From NCBI RefSeq assembly GCF_001612765.1, contig NZ_BDBB01000017.1, forward strand, positions 124,001 through 188,000: a stretch of DNA of 64,000 nucleotides, read 5' to 3'. Below the pieces are notes generated by a model. The model ran no database searches, was not told the origin of the DNA, and saw only the letters and a program-made list of their open reading frames with translations. The DNA is from Nocardia arthritidis NBRC 100137. Its GTDB lineage: Bacteria; Actinomycetota; Actinomycetes; Mycobacteriales; Mycobacteriaceae. The first letter of the stretch is position 1. Every line of letters starts with the position of its first letter. Shown piece after piece: positions 48,011 through 56,449 of the stretch. The position numbers were made by a program, and so were the translations under genes.

Positions 48011-49189
48011 ATGAAGTTTCTTGTCGTGCCGGTGCCCTCGTCGGGCCACCTGCTGGCGATGGTGCCGTTCTGCTGGGCGCTGCGGCTGGCCGGGCATGAA
48101 GTGCTGGTCGCCTCGCGCGACGACGTGACGGCCACCGCGCTGCGCTCGGGGCTCAACGCCGTCGAGTTGAGCGCGCTCAACGTACCCATGGACCAGTTGC
48201 GCACCCAGGTGAATCCGGGCATGTTCCCGCTGCCGCTGTTCGCCGACCGCGACCTGTCCAGCGGACAGGGCCTGTGGCAGATCGCCGCGCAGAACTGGCA
48301 CAACCATGCCCGCCGATACCTCGAGGCGTTCGCCGCGGTGGCCACCGACTGGCAAGCGGAGGTGATCCTCACCGACCCGCTGGCCACCATCGGCCGGGCG
48401 CTCGGCGCGGAACTGGATCTGCCGGTGCTGGTGCACCGCTGGGGCATCGACCCCACCGGCGGCCCCTTCACCGAACGCACCGCCGCACTCGCCGCCGAAG
48501 CGGGCACTCGGCTGGCCGACCCGGTCGCGGTACTCGACATCTGCCCACCGCGGCTGCAAGCCCCCGACGCCGCGCCGGGCACCCCGCTGGGCTATGTCCC
48601 GTTCAACGGCACCGGCGCGCTGCCGCCGTGGCACCGCAACGAGCACGGCCGCAAGCGGATCGCGGTGTGCATGGGCGGCAGCACGCTGGGCCTGACCGGT
48701 CCGCGGCCGCTGGAATCGGTCCTCGCGACGCTGGCCGACATCGACGACGCCGAGGTCGTCGTCGCGCTGTCGGCACCCGACCGGGCCACCGTCGGCGAAC
48801 TGCCCGGGCATGTCCGGGTCGTGCAAGAGGTTCCGCTGAACCTGTTCCTGCCGAGCTGCGATCTCTTGGTGCACCACGGCGGCTCGACCACCGGCCTCAC
48901 CGCGGGCTGGTTCGGGTTGCCGCAACTGGTGCTGCCGCAGATGTTCGACCAGTTCGACTACGCCCGCGGCCTGGTGCGCAGCGGGGCCGGGCTGGCCGCC
49001 GAGACCCCCGCGGGCCAAGGCGACATCGACGCGCTCACCACCTCGATCCGTACGCTGCTGCGCGAACCCGGATTCCGCGCCGCCGCCGACCGGATCGGCG
49101 CCGACCTGCGCGCCGCGCCCACCCCGGGCGACGTGGTGTCCCAGGTGGTTCCGCTGCTGACCGGGCGCGCCACAGCAGCGACCAGATAG
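48011..49189 (+). CDS. GT1-family glycosyltransferase
   Basis: The 392-residue protein is a two-domain GT-B enzyme. The N-terminus is KFLVVPVPSSGHLLAMVPF, and the C-terminal nucleotide-sugar site includes LLVHHGGSTTGLTAGWFGLPQ and MFDQFDYARGLV. GT1 enzymes of this kind attach deoxysugars to polyketides. GAAGGAG 8 bp upstream of ATG 48011 is a strong ribosome site. It is the only soluble glycosyltransferase in the cluster, so it should attach the sugar made by the neighbouring genes. Acceptor and donor are inferred. Confidence 0.92.
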   Translation: MKFLVVPVPSSGHLLAMVPFCWALRLAGHEVLVASRDDVTATALRSGLNAVELSALNVPMDQLRTQVNPGMFPLPLFADRDLSSGQGLWQIAAQNWHNHARRYLEAFAAVATDWQAEVILTDPLATIGRALGAELDLPVLVHRWGIDPTGGPFTERTAALAAEAGTRLADPVAVLDICPPRLQAPDAAPGTPLGYVPFNGTGALPPWHRNEHGRKRIAVCMGGSTLGLTGPRPLESVLATLADIDDAEVVVALSAPDRATVGELPGHVRVVQEVPLNLFLPSCDLLVHHGGSTTGLTAGWFGLPQLVLPQMFDQFDYARGLVRSGAGLAAETPAGQGDIDALTTSIRTLLREPGFRAAADRIGADLRAAPTPGDVVSQVVPLLTGRATAATR

Positions 49190-49244
49190 ACCATCCGCGC
49201 GGCCCGGACCGGGCGGCGCGGGAACCGAAAGCCGTAGGTTGCAG

Positions 49245-50813
49245 ATGATATCCAGGACATGGACCAGGTTCCGTGGTTCGCTCGACTACTTCGCCGCGAT
49301 GTACGCGGTGTTCGTCGTCGGCATTCTCGTCCCCGTCGTGATGATCGTGCTCTCGCTCACCGGCCTTCCCGGACCGGTGACCGCCGTGCTCGGCGTCGTG
49401 TGCGCGGTGGCGCTGTTCGTTCTGTTCGTGCCGACGGTGCCCACCGAGTGGCGGGAGGTGGTGCGCACCAAACCGATCGTGGTGCGGGTGCTGTGGAGCG
49501 TGGCGATCCTGCTCGTGGTCGTGGTGCTGGCCCGGTTGACGCAGTTCATCCTCGACGCCGACAACGTGGACGCCTCGCTGTCGGCCGACGACGACTTCCT
49601 GGTCAAGAAGACCCACCTGTCCGGTTACATCAGCGGTGCGCTCATGGCCGAGCACGACCCGGCGAGTCTCTACGATCGCCACCGCTACGAATCGCCTCAG
49701 GCGGATTCGATACTGCCCGCGGTGACGCCGCAGGATCGTGACGCCTACCTCTACCCGCCGCCGTTCCTTCTGCTGCCCCGGTTGTTGCTGCTGTTCAGCC
49801 ACGACTTCGCCACGCTGCGCGCGCTGTATTACTCGCTGTACGTGGCGATCGTGCTGGTCGCCATGTTCGCCATCGCCCGCTGGGTCGGCGGCAGGCAGGG
49901 CGGGGTGCTGGCGGCGCTGACCCCGGTGGTGTGGCTCAGCCTGCCGACGCTGGCGACTCTGCAGATCGGCAACATCCACGTGCTGGCGCTGTATGTCGGC
50001 GGGGCGGGCGCCATGGTGCTGTTCCATCTGCGGCGCGATATCTTCGGCGGCGCGGCGCTGGCGTTCGCGATCATCGCCAAGGTGTCCCCGGCGATCCTGC
50101 TGGTCTATCTGCTGGTTCAGCGGCGCTGGCGGCCGGCGGTGTGGACCGCGGTGTTCGGCGCGCTGTATTCACTGGCCACGCTGGCGATCTTCGGCTGGGA
50201 GCCGTGGCGGCAATTCCTGTCCGACGGTACGTGGCAGCGGCTGGCCAGCGGGGAGTTCCACCAGTTCGTGCTGGTGGAACGAGCCAACCAGCTGGTCAAC
50301 TATTCGCCGTTCGGGCTGCCGTACAAGGCGAACATCATGGGCTGGGACATCGGCGATCCTGTCGGGCCCGCCCGCGTGATCACCAACATCTACACCTTGT
50401 TGCTGCTGATCCTGGTGGCGGTCACCGCGGTCCGCATCCACCGGCGGCTTACCGCCGGGGCGGAGGGGCCGCGGGTGCGCGCCGAGCAGCTGGCCATCTG
50501 GTTGGCGGTGCTGACACTGGCGTCGTTTCGCGCTCCGTTCGGGCCGTGGGTGTACATCGCGGTGGGCGCGGTGTGGATGCTGGCGGTGTACGCCGGGTTG
50601 ATGCGCGGTGGCAAACGGACCGTCGCCCTGCTGACCGTGGCCTGGCTGATCGTCGCGGTCTACAACGAGAACGTCTACTTCACGCTGGTGGCGCAGACGG
50701 TCATCTACGTCGCCTGCTTCATGGTGGCCTGGCGGGCGAGCGCGGGCACGGACCCGGAACCCGCGCCGCCGCAGGAAGACACTTCACAAACCGAACGGGT
50801 CGGCGCGGCATGA
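49245..50813 (+). CDS. GT87-like (DUF2029) multi-pass membrane glycosyltransferase
   Basis: The 522-residue protein has about ten hydrophobic segments. The first two are near residues 20-40 and 45-65, followed by a periplasmic-type loop with an acidic DDDF. The pattern DAYLYPPPFLLLP, then GNIHVLALY and AIIAKVSPAILL, is that of GT87/DUF2029 polyprenyl-phosphate-mannose-dependent mannosyltransferases. ATG 49245 is chosen over an in-frame TTG at 49239. It likely uses the lipid-linked hexose from the Dpm1-like gene to decorate the exported product or an envelope glycolipid. Its stop overlaps the FMO start. Confidence 0.82.
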   Translation: MISRTWTRFRGSLDYFAAMYAVFVVGILVPVVMIVLSLTGLPGPVTAVLGVVCAVALFVLFVPTVPTEWREVVRTKPIVVRVLWSVAILLVVVVLARLTQFILDADNVDASLSADDDFLVKKTHLSGYISGALMAEHDPASLYDRHRYESPQADSILPAVTPQDRDAYLYPPPFLLLPRLLLLFSHDFATLRALYYSLYVAIVLVAMFAIARWVGGRQGGVLAALTPVVWLSLPTLATLQIGNIHVLALYVGGAGAMVLFHLRRDIFGGAALAFAIIAKVSPAILLVYLLVQRRWRPAVWTAVFGALYSLATLAIFGWEPWRQFLSDGTWQRLASGEFHQFVLVERANQLVNYSPFGLPYKANIMGWDIGDPVGPARVITNIYTLLLLILVAVTAVRIHRRLTAGAEGPRVRAEQLAIWLAVLTLASFRAPFGPWVYIAVGAVWMLAVYAGLMRGGKRTVALLTVAWLIVAVYNENVYFTLVAQTVIYVACFMVAWRASAGTDPEPAPPQEDTSQTERVGAA

Positions 50814-52087
50814 GCGGCTATTGCGTGATCGGGGCGGGCGCGGCGGGTTTGGCGACCGCGCGCGAGTTCGCCGCGCATGGTTTGGATTTCGAGGTGCTCG
50901 AGGCGGCCGACGGGATCGGCGGGATCTGGGACGCACGGCGTCCGGACTCACCGGTCAGTCACAACACGCACGTGATCGCGTCCAAGGGTGTGCAGGCGTT
51001 TTCGGGATTCCCGATGCCCGAGGACTATCCGGACTATCCAGGGCACGAACTCGTGCTGCGCTATCTGCACTCCTACGCCGACGCCTTCGACCTGTGGCCG
51101 CGCATCCGGTTGAACACCTCGGTGCGGCGCATCGAACCAGGAGAAGGCGGCTGGGCGGTCACCCTGGCCGACGGATCCGAGCGACGCTACGTCGGGGTCG
51201 TCGTCGCCACCGGGCACGACCGCACCCCGCGGCGCATCGATATCCCCGGCTCGGGCACGGTGCCCGTGCTGCATTCCAGCGAGTACCGCCATCCCGAACA
51301 GGTGCTCGGCAAGCGAGTGCTGGTGATCGGGGCCGGGCAGTCGGCGGCCGACATCCTGTCCGACTGCGCGGTCAACGCCGCGCTGACCCTGCACAGCAGC
51401 AGGCGCGGGTTCTATTGCATGCCCAAGTACATGCTGGGCCGCCCGACCGACAGCATGTTGCAAGGCAAGATGTGGCGGCCGCTGCGCAAGCGGGCCTTCG
51501 AGCGGCTGTTCTCGTATCTGCGCGGCCGCTCCCGCACGTTCGGGCTCCCGGTACCGGATTTCACCGACGGCATCGTCATCCCGATGCTCGGCGACCAACT
51601 GCATCACCACTACACCCACGGCGACATCACGCCCAAACCGGACGTCACCGCGATCGACGACGACAGGGTGACCTTCACCGACGGCACCGAGGAGAAGGTC
51701 GATCTGGTGGTGCTGGCCACCGGGTTCGTGCCGAACTATCCCGTCGTCGACCGGACCCATCTGAACTGGTCCGGCGACAGCCTGCGACCGGGCCTGTATC
51801 TGAACATCTTTCCGCCGCACACCCGCGACCTGTTCGTCGTCGGGATGGTGCGGCCGATCGGTTCGCACTGGGATGTCTACGAGAAACAAGCCGAGCTGGT
51901 CGCGCAGTACCTGCGGGCCAAGGCGAGCGATCCGGGGCGGGTCGAGCGTTTCCATCGCGCCACCCAGGGCCGACAGCCCGACCTGTACGCCGGGTTGCGG
52001 CTCTACCACGCCGACCAGTACCCGCTGGTGGTGGAGAAACAGGACTACGTGCACCAGCTGCGCAAGCACGCCAAGCTCTTGAAGTGA
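50810..52087 (+). CDS. Flavin-containing monooxygenase
   Basis: The 425-residue protein has an FAD site at VIGAGAAGLATA (residues 6-17), an NADPH site VLVIGAGQSAADI and the FMO-type HSSEYRHPEQ motif before it. A C-terminal ATGFVPNYP completes the family pattern. It would hydroxylate the polyketide or its heteroatoms or carry out a Baeyer-Villiger step. ATG 50810 overlaps the previous stop (ATGA). With the P450 it forms the oxidative tailoring end of the operon. Confidence 0.9.
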   Translation: MSGYCVIGAGAAGLATAREFAAHGLDFEVLEAADGIGGIWDARRPDSPVSHNTHVIASKGVQAFSGFPMPEDYPDYPGHELVLRYLHSYADAFDLWPRIRLNTSVRRIEPGEGGWAVTLADGSERRYVGVVVATGHDRTPRRIDIPGSGTVPVLHSSEYRHPEQVLGKRVLVIGAGQSAADILSDCAVNAALTLHSSRRGFYCMPKYMLGRPTDSMLQGKMWRPLRKRAFERLFSYLRGRSRTFGLPVPDFTDGIVIPMLGDQLHHHYTHGDITPKPDVTAIDDDRVTFTDGTEEKVDLVVLATGFVPNYPVVDRTHLNWSGDSLRPGLYLNIFPPHTRDLFVVGMVRPIGSHWDVYEKQAELVAQYLRAKASDPGRVERFHRATQGRQPDLYAGLRLYHADQYPLVVEKQDYVHQLRKHAKLLK

Positions 52088-52098
52088 AAGGTCGTTCC

Positions 52099-53448
52099 AT
52101 GAAAGCACCCGGGCCAGGTCTGGTGGAAACCGGACGCATGCTGCCGAAACTGGCGAAGAACCCGCTGACGACGGTGGGCGCGCTGCTGGAGGGCTACGGC
52201 GACGTCGTGCGGGTCAAGGCCGGCCCGATGCTGGTCTACCTCGTCGCGGACCCGGCGATGACCGAATACGTGCTCAAGGACAACTACACCAACTACCGCA
52301 AGAGCCCGATCTACGACGAGTTCAGCATCCTGCTCGGCGAGGGGCAGCTGACCACCAACAACCTGGAGTACTGGCGCACCCAGCGCAAGCTGATCTCCCC
52401 GGCGTTCTCCCATTCGCACGTCAAGGGTTTCGCCGACGACATCACCGACAGCGCCGCGGCGATGCTCGACGGCTGGGACGCCGCGGCCGGGCAGTTCCGC
52501 GACATCTACGACGACTACGTCAAACTGCTGCTCGCGGTGACCGGCCGGATCCTGTTCGGCCTCGACCTGTCCACCGACACCAGCCAGGTGACCGACGCGA
52601 TGCGCGCGGCGTTCGCGCTCATCATGAAGCGAGTGAACGCGCCGGTGAAGCTGCCGCAATCCTTCCCGACACCGGAGGCCCGCCGGGTCGCGCGCAAGGT
52701 CGGCGAACTCGACGACGTGGTACGCCATCTCATCGAGGAACGCCGCCGCGGCGGTGACACCACCGACGTGCTCACCGCGCTGGTGCGCGCCCGCGACGAA
52801 GGCGGTCAGGGCATGCGCGAGGAGGATCTGCTCAACGAGATCAAGACCCTGCTCGTGGCCGGTCACGAATCCCCGGCCAACGCGCTGTCGTGGGCGTGCT
52901 ACCTGCTGGCCACCCATCCCGGGATCCAGGAGAAGCTGGCCGGGGAGGTGCGCGCCGTGCTCGGCGACCGCACCCCGTCCTTCGCGGATCTGGGGCAGCT
53001 GAGCTACTGCCGCATGGTGATCGAAGAGACGATGCGGCTGTATCCGCCCGCTTGGATAGTCGAGCGCACACCCATCGCCGATGACGAGATCGGCGGCTAC
53101 CACGTGCCCGCGGGCGCGCGAGTCACGTTGTGCATGTACTACATCCACCGCGACAAACGGCTATGGGACGACCCGGAGGAGTTCCGGCCGGAACGTTTCG
53201 CCGACGCGGCCGTGGCCGAGCGGCACAAGTTCGCGTTCTTCCCGTTCTCCGGTGGCCCGCGTATCTGTCTCGGCAAGGACATGTCGATGACGGAGATGGT
53301 GCTGATCCTGGCGATGACGGTGCAGCGTTTCCGGCTCGAACTCGACCACACCCACCCGGTGGTCCCGCTGGCCTCGGTGAACCTGCGCCCGGAATCCGGC
53401 ATCCGCGTCCGCCCGGTCCGCCGTGTCACCGAGCCCGTGCCGACCTGA
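52099..53448 (+). CDS. Cytochrome P450
   Basis: The 449-residue protein contains the I-helix LLVAGHESPANALSW (AGxE with Ser-Pro in place of the usual D/E-T), the ExxR motif EETMRLYPP and the heme loop FSGGPRICLGKD with Cys390. The length and LYPPAW/PERF patterns resemble the bacterial CYP102/CYP4-like branch. It lacks a fused reductase, so it needs external ferredoxin and reductase, which are not encoded nearby. GAAAGG precedes ATG 52099. It is probably the last gene of the cluster and oxidises the polyketide. Confidence 0.93.
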   Translation: MKAPGPGLVETGRMLPKLAKNPLTTVGALLEGYGDVVRVKAGPMLVYLVADPAMTEYVLKDNYTNYRKSPIYDEFSILLGEGQLTTNNLEYWRTQRKLISPAFSHSHVKGFADDITDSAAAMLDGWDAAAGQFRDIYDDYVKLLLAVTGRILFGLDLSTDTSQVTDAMRAAFALIMKRVNAPVKLPQSFPTPEARRVARKVGELDDVVRHLIEERRRGGDTTDVLTALVRARDEGGQGMREEDLLNEIKTLLVAGHESPANALSWACYLLATHPGIQEKLAGEVRAVLGDRTPSFADLGQLSYCRMVIEETMRLYPPAWIVERTPIADDEIGGYHVPAGARVTLCMYYIHRDKRLWDDPEEFRPERFADAAVAERHKFAFFPFSGGPRICLGKDMSMTEMVLILAMTVQRFRLELDHTHPVVPLASVNLRPESGIRVRPVRRVTEPVPT

Positions 53449-53467
53449 CCGGGCTATTCGGTCATCT

Positions 53468-53493
53468 CGGCCGGTCCGAAATCTCACCGGCCG
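53468..53493 (+). terminator. Hairpin downstream of the P450 gene, possible operon terminator
   Basis: CGGCCGGT (53468-53475) and ACCGGCCG (53486-53493) can form an 8-bp GC-rich stem with a 10-nt loop, 20 bp after the P450 stop. No T-run follows, so it would be a non-classical actinobacterial terminator. Confidence 0.35.
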
Positions 53494-53594
53494 GGAATAT
53501 CGTGTGTCCGCTGGGGTGTTCGGGAGGCGGGTGATCGGCGCGTGGCCGCCGCCCAGCATGGCAGGGATGGACGGCAATGGCTTGACCATGGCGG

Positions 53595-53930
53595 CTAGTG
53601 AAGTTGGCGTTCCCAGTCTTGGGCCCATGCGGTGATCGGTTGCAAGCTGTGGATGAGTCGTTGTCCGATCGGTGTCAGCGAATAGCCATTCACGTGATCG
53701 ACGATGCCGGCCGCGGTGAGTTCATGGAGCCGACGGGTCAGCACGCTGGAGGAGATCTCGCCGCAGGCCGTACGCAGTTCGCGGAAGGTCGGCGGGTGTG
53801 CGGCTCTATCGAGTTCCCAGATCACTCGCAGTGTCCACCGCCGCCCGATCAGGTCGAACAGGGCCATGATCGGGCGGCCGGTCGAGGAGCCGCGGACGGG
53901 ATGTCCGGGTCGTGGCGCGTCGGTGGGCAC
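53595..53930 (-). CDS. HxlR-family transcriptional regulator
   Basis: The 111-residue protein has MALFDLIGRRWTLRVIWEL, FRELRTACGEISSSVLTRR (recognition helix) and a wing ending GYSLTPIGQ, the HxlR plan. The GTG at 53930 lies 2 bp after the SnoaL-like gene's stop, so they form an operon. ATG at about 53866 is an alternative and would still keep most of the winged helix. It ends close to the P450 gene, convergent with it. It likely controls its own operon through the palindrome at the neighbouring gene's start. Confidence 0.8.
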   Translation of the reverse strand: MPTDAPRPGHPVRGSSTGRPIMALFDLIGRRWTLRVIWELDRAAHPPTFRELRTACGEISSSVLTRRLHELTAAGIVDHVNGYSLTPIGQRLIHSLQPITAWAQDWERQLH

Positions 53931-53932
53931 GG

Positions 53933-54319
53933 CTACCCGGCCTGGCTGGGCAGAGGTGAATCCTGCAGCCGCCGTGCCATTTCCGCGATCGCGAGGCGCA
54001 GGGTTCCCAACGGACGCAGGAACAACGTGACGTGCGTGATCCGATCGGAGGCGTCGCGTTCCTCGCGCAGCATGCCCTGCAAGTGGTGATCCTCGACCTG
54101 TGCGGTGAACGCGAAAACCCCGTCCCGTTCGCCCCTCCACTGGCTCGTCTCGGTGATATCACCGAGCACTGTCGCGATCAGTCCCAGCATGTGTGTGGCG
54201 TCGTCGCGCCCGTGATAGTCGGCGACCGGGCTGGTGAAGATCGCGTCGTCCGCAAGATGCTGTGCGAGGTCCCGCGAGCGGTCGGCTTGCCAGAAGGAGA
54301 GAACCACACTGTCGCTCAT
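53933..54319 (-). CDS. SnoaL/NTF2-like small protein
   Basis: The 128-residue protein fits the cone-shaped NTF2/SnoaL-like fold. It has a long N-terminal helix ending LAQHLADDAIFTSPV, the YHGRDDATHMLGLI segment and strands with FAFTAQVEDHHLQG. Such proteins act as cyclases, isomerases or ligand-binding proteins. SnoaL-type enzymes cyclise polyketides, but most homologues are of unknown function. It precedes the HxlR gene and its start codon sits inside a 35-bp palindrome. Its distance from and orientation to the PKS genes leave involvement open. Confidence 0.7.
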   Translation of the reverse strand: MSDSVVLSFWQADRSRDLAQHLADDAIFTSPVADYHGRDDATHMLGLIATVLGDITETSQWRGERDGVFAFTAQVEDHHLQGMLREERDASDRITHVTLFLRPLGTLRLAIAEMARRLQDSPLPSQAG

Positions 54320-54345
54320 GCCTCTATTTTAGAGGCATGAGCGAC
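54311..54345. promoter_or_regulatory. 35-bp perfect palindrome covering the SnoaL-like start codon
   Basis: GTCGCTCATGCCTCTA (54311-54326), a TTT spacer, and its exact reverse complement (54330-54345) give 16-bp perfect arms. The SnoaL-like ATG (54317-54319) lies in the left arm. It could be an operator for the HxlR regulator of the same operon, or an mRNA hairpin hiding the start codon. There is no T-run on the minus-strand side, arguing against a simple terminator. Confidence 0.6.
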
Positions 54346-54392
54346 CTGCGGTAGGCGCTGGTCTGGCGGCCGCAACCGCGCGGCAGACAAAC

Positions 54393-55256
54393 TCAGCGGC
54401 TCGCGCGCAGTATGCGGATCGCGCGCAGTGCGCGGGGCGGTTCGCCCTCGAAACGTGCGGATCCGTCGAGGTAGCCGGCGATGAGGTCGGGGGCGGAATG
54501 GTCTTCGAGGTCGGTGAAGCCGAGGGCGCGCAGCCGTGCGGCGATGTCGTCGGGCGTGAAGTAGCTGAACACGGGTTCACCGACGCCGGCCAGCCGATCG
54601 GCGCGTGCCCGTTGGTAGGCACGGTCCTCATCGGTGTCCGCGGGCCGCAGGTAGTCGAAGACCACCTCGACCGGCTGCGCCTGACCAGCGATGTATTCCA
54701 GAGTGGCGTGGGCGGCGTTCGCAGTCAGATAGAAGACGACGCCGAGCCACACGAAGACGGCCGGGTCGGTCCGTTTGAATCCGGTGGATTCCAATCCCGC
54801 TGCCAGCGTCTGGGTTTCGAAGTCGACCGGCACGAAGGTCAACGTGTCAGGGCGATCGATTCCGGCGGTAGCAAGGCGTTCGCGTTTCCACGCTTGGGTA
54901 GCGGGGTGGTCGATCTCGAAGACACGCAAGTCCGGGCGCGGATTGCGGTAGGCGAAGGTGTCCAGACCGGCGCCGAGGATCACGACCTGCCGCACACCAG
55001 CGTCGAGGGCGGCGGCCACGGCGTCCTCGGCGAAGCGCGCGCGTGCGGCGAAGAACAATCGGCGGGGCCGATCGCTGACCCCGTCACCGAGGTGATCGTT
55101 TGTGGGCGTGCCCGATTCGGCCAGATCCTCTGCGGTAACGCCGAGCAGACGTGCCGCCAGGGGGTCGGTGAAGATCTGTGGTCGGTCAGCGATCTGGTGA
55201 TAGGCGCGGGCATACGCGGTGATGAGCGCTGTACGGCTGGGTCCGTCGTTATCCAT
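54393..55256 (-). CDS. SAM-dependent methyltransferase, leucine carboxyl methyltransferase (TIGR00027) family
   Basis: The protein of about 287 residues (from ATG 55256; ATGs at 55262 and 55274 are in frame) has the family signature: FTDPLAARLLG, RARFAEDAVAAALDAG, VVILGAGLDTFAYR (SAM site) and FEIDHPATQAWKRERL. Mycobacteria and nocardiae carry many such paralogues, and most substrates are unknown. It lies upstream of the SnoaL-like gene on the same strand, 73 bp away across the palindrome. Confidence 0.88.
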   Translation of the reverse strand: MDNDGPSRTALITAYARAYHQIADRPQIFTDPLAARLLGVTAEDLAESGTPTNDHLGDGVSDRPRRLFFAARARFAEDAVAAALDAGVRQVVILGAGLDTFAYRNPRPDLRVFEIDHPATQAWKRERLATAGIDRPDTLTFVPVDFETQTLAAGLESTGFKRTDPAVFVWLGVVFYLTANAAHATLEYIAGQAQPVEVVFDYLRPADTDEDRAYQRARADRLAGVGEPVFSYFTPDDIAARLRALGFTDLEDHSAPDLIAGYLDGSARFEGEPPRALRAIRILRASR

Positions 55257-55578
55257 GTTCATGAACCTAGTCACGAGTGTGGCGCGTGTTCTATGAACTC
55301 ACTCATGCCCACTCCGTAAAGGAGCACGCGAGCACGATCCGTTTTTCAGCGATCCGGCCGGCCGCAAAAGGTGTCGTCGTCGTCGGGGAGTTTGCCGTCC
55401 ATGACCAGACGTTGGAACAATTTGGCTGCACGCTCCGCACCGCACACCGTTGGACGGTTGTTCAGGGTGCGACATAGGCCGATCCGATTGCCACTCGTTC
55501 CAGAAGTCGTTCCACTGGCCATCACTGGGAAGCGTTCCGAAACCCGCGTGCGGAAGCGATTTCCGGTACGTTCTCGTC
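55257..55578. other. Intergenic stretch before the recombinase remnant
   Basis: The stretch separates the divergent methyltransferase and recombinase remnant. The only frame of note is a 58-codon minus-strand ORF (55346-55522) with VCGAERAAKLFQRLVMDG, which I cannot assign. Base composition is slightly lower in GC than the flanking genes. No clear promoter was identified. Confidence 0.3.
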
Positions 55579-56200
55579 GTGACGATGGATCAGCACCCGG
55601 CAGGTGGCTGGGATCTCGGTTACGCGCGGGTCTGCTCGACCAAGCAGAGCCTCGACCGTCAACTGCCCGCGCTCGCCGATGCCGGGATTCTGCATCCGCG
55701 GATTTACGTGGATAAGAAGACTGGCGCGACCGTCGATCGGCCCGGCCTGATCAGGCTTGTGGCCTACGCGGCCTGGGGATCGGATCGTGGTGCACACCCT
55801 GGACCGGTCGCGCCGCAACCTGCGCGAGGTGCTGAACCTGATCCACGATCTGCATGAGCAGGGTATCGGGGTGAAGTCACTGGCCGATCCGATGCCGATC
55901 GACACCGCCGACGAGGGCATGGGCCGGGTGGCGGTACTGCTGCTGGCGTTGTTCGCCGAGATGGAGCGCACCTTTACCGCCGAGCGGGCTGCGCATGCTC
56001 GCGCTGTCGCTGAAGCAGCTTGTCGCCGTGTCGGGCGTCCTGTGGCGCACCCCGAGGACAAGATCGAGTACGCGCGGCTGCTGCCCCGGGAACACAAGTC
56101 GCTGGCCGAGATCGCGAGAAAGACCGATATCCCGAAGACCTCCCCGCACCGTTACCTCGGATCAGCAGCGGCCGGCCTCGACGTATCGGCCGCCGGCTGA
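55579..56200 (+). pseudogene. Serine recombinase (resolvase/invertase) broken by a frameshift
   Basis: The first part (GTG 55579 or ATG 55585) has LGYARVCSTKQSLDRQL with the nucleophile serine in its usual position, and DKKTGATVDRPGL. The frame is lost at about 55772. The rest, in another frame, has [40 protein letters not shown] and a C-terminal helix-turn-helix ([15 protein letters not shown]). An indel, for instance loss of two bases in the Ala-Arg codons, explains the break. Such recombinases come from transposons or integrative elements and mark this border as a former insertion site. Confidence 0.75.
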
Positions 56201-56449
56201 CCATGGAACCTGTTGCGGCACAAGCGGCCGCCTCCCCAATTATGAGGCAGATCCGGCCACAGTCCCGATGGAACGGCGACCCGCTTCTTGCATGTCCCGG
56301 GCGCCGGCGGCCAGTGTGGCGATCGGCATCATCCACCAACCCCAGCTGCGTGATGCCCCGGTTGCCGGCTTGGCGGCAGCATCACTCGGGTCGGCGCAGC
56401 GCCGCTGTCCGGTGTCTCAGCGTTCACCTATCGGAGTAGTGAGGACTGA
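56201..56449. other. Non-coding gap
   Basis: No coding frame, RNA gene or repeat could be supported here. Confidence 0.3.

Noticed and set aside
54311..54345. Palindrome as a Rho-independent terminator of the methyltransferase gene
   Set aside because: No T-run follows on the minus strand, and the stem includes the next gene's start codon, so a regulatory role is more likely.
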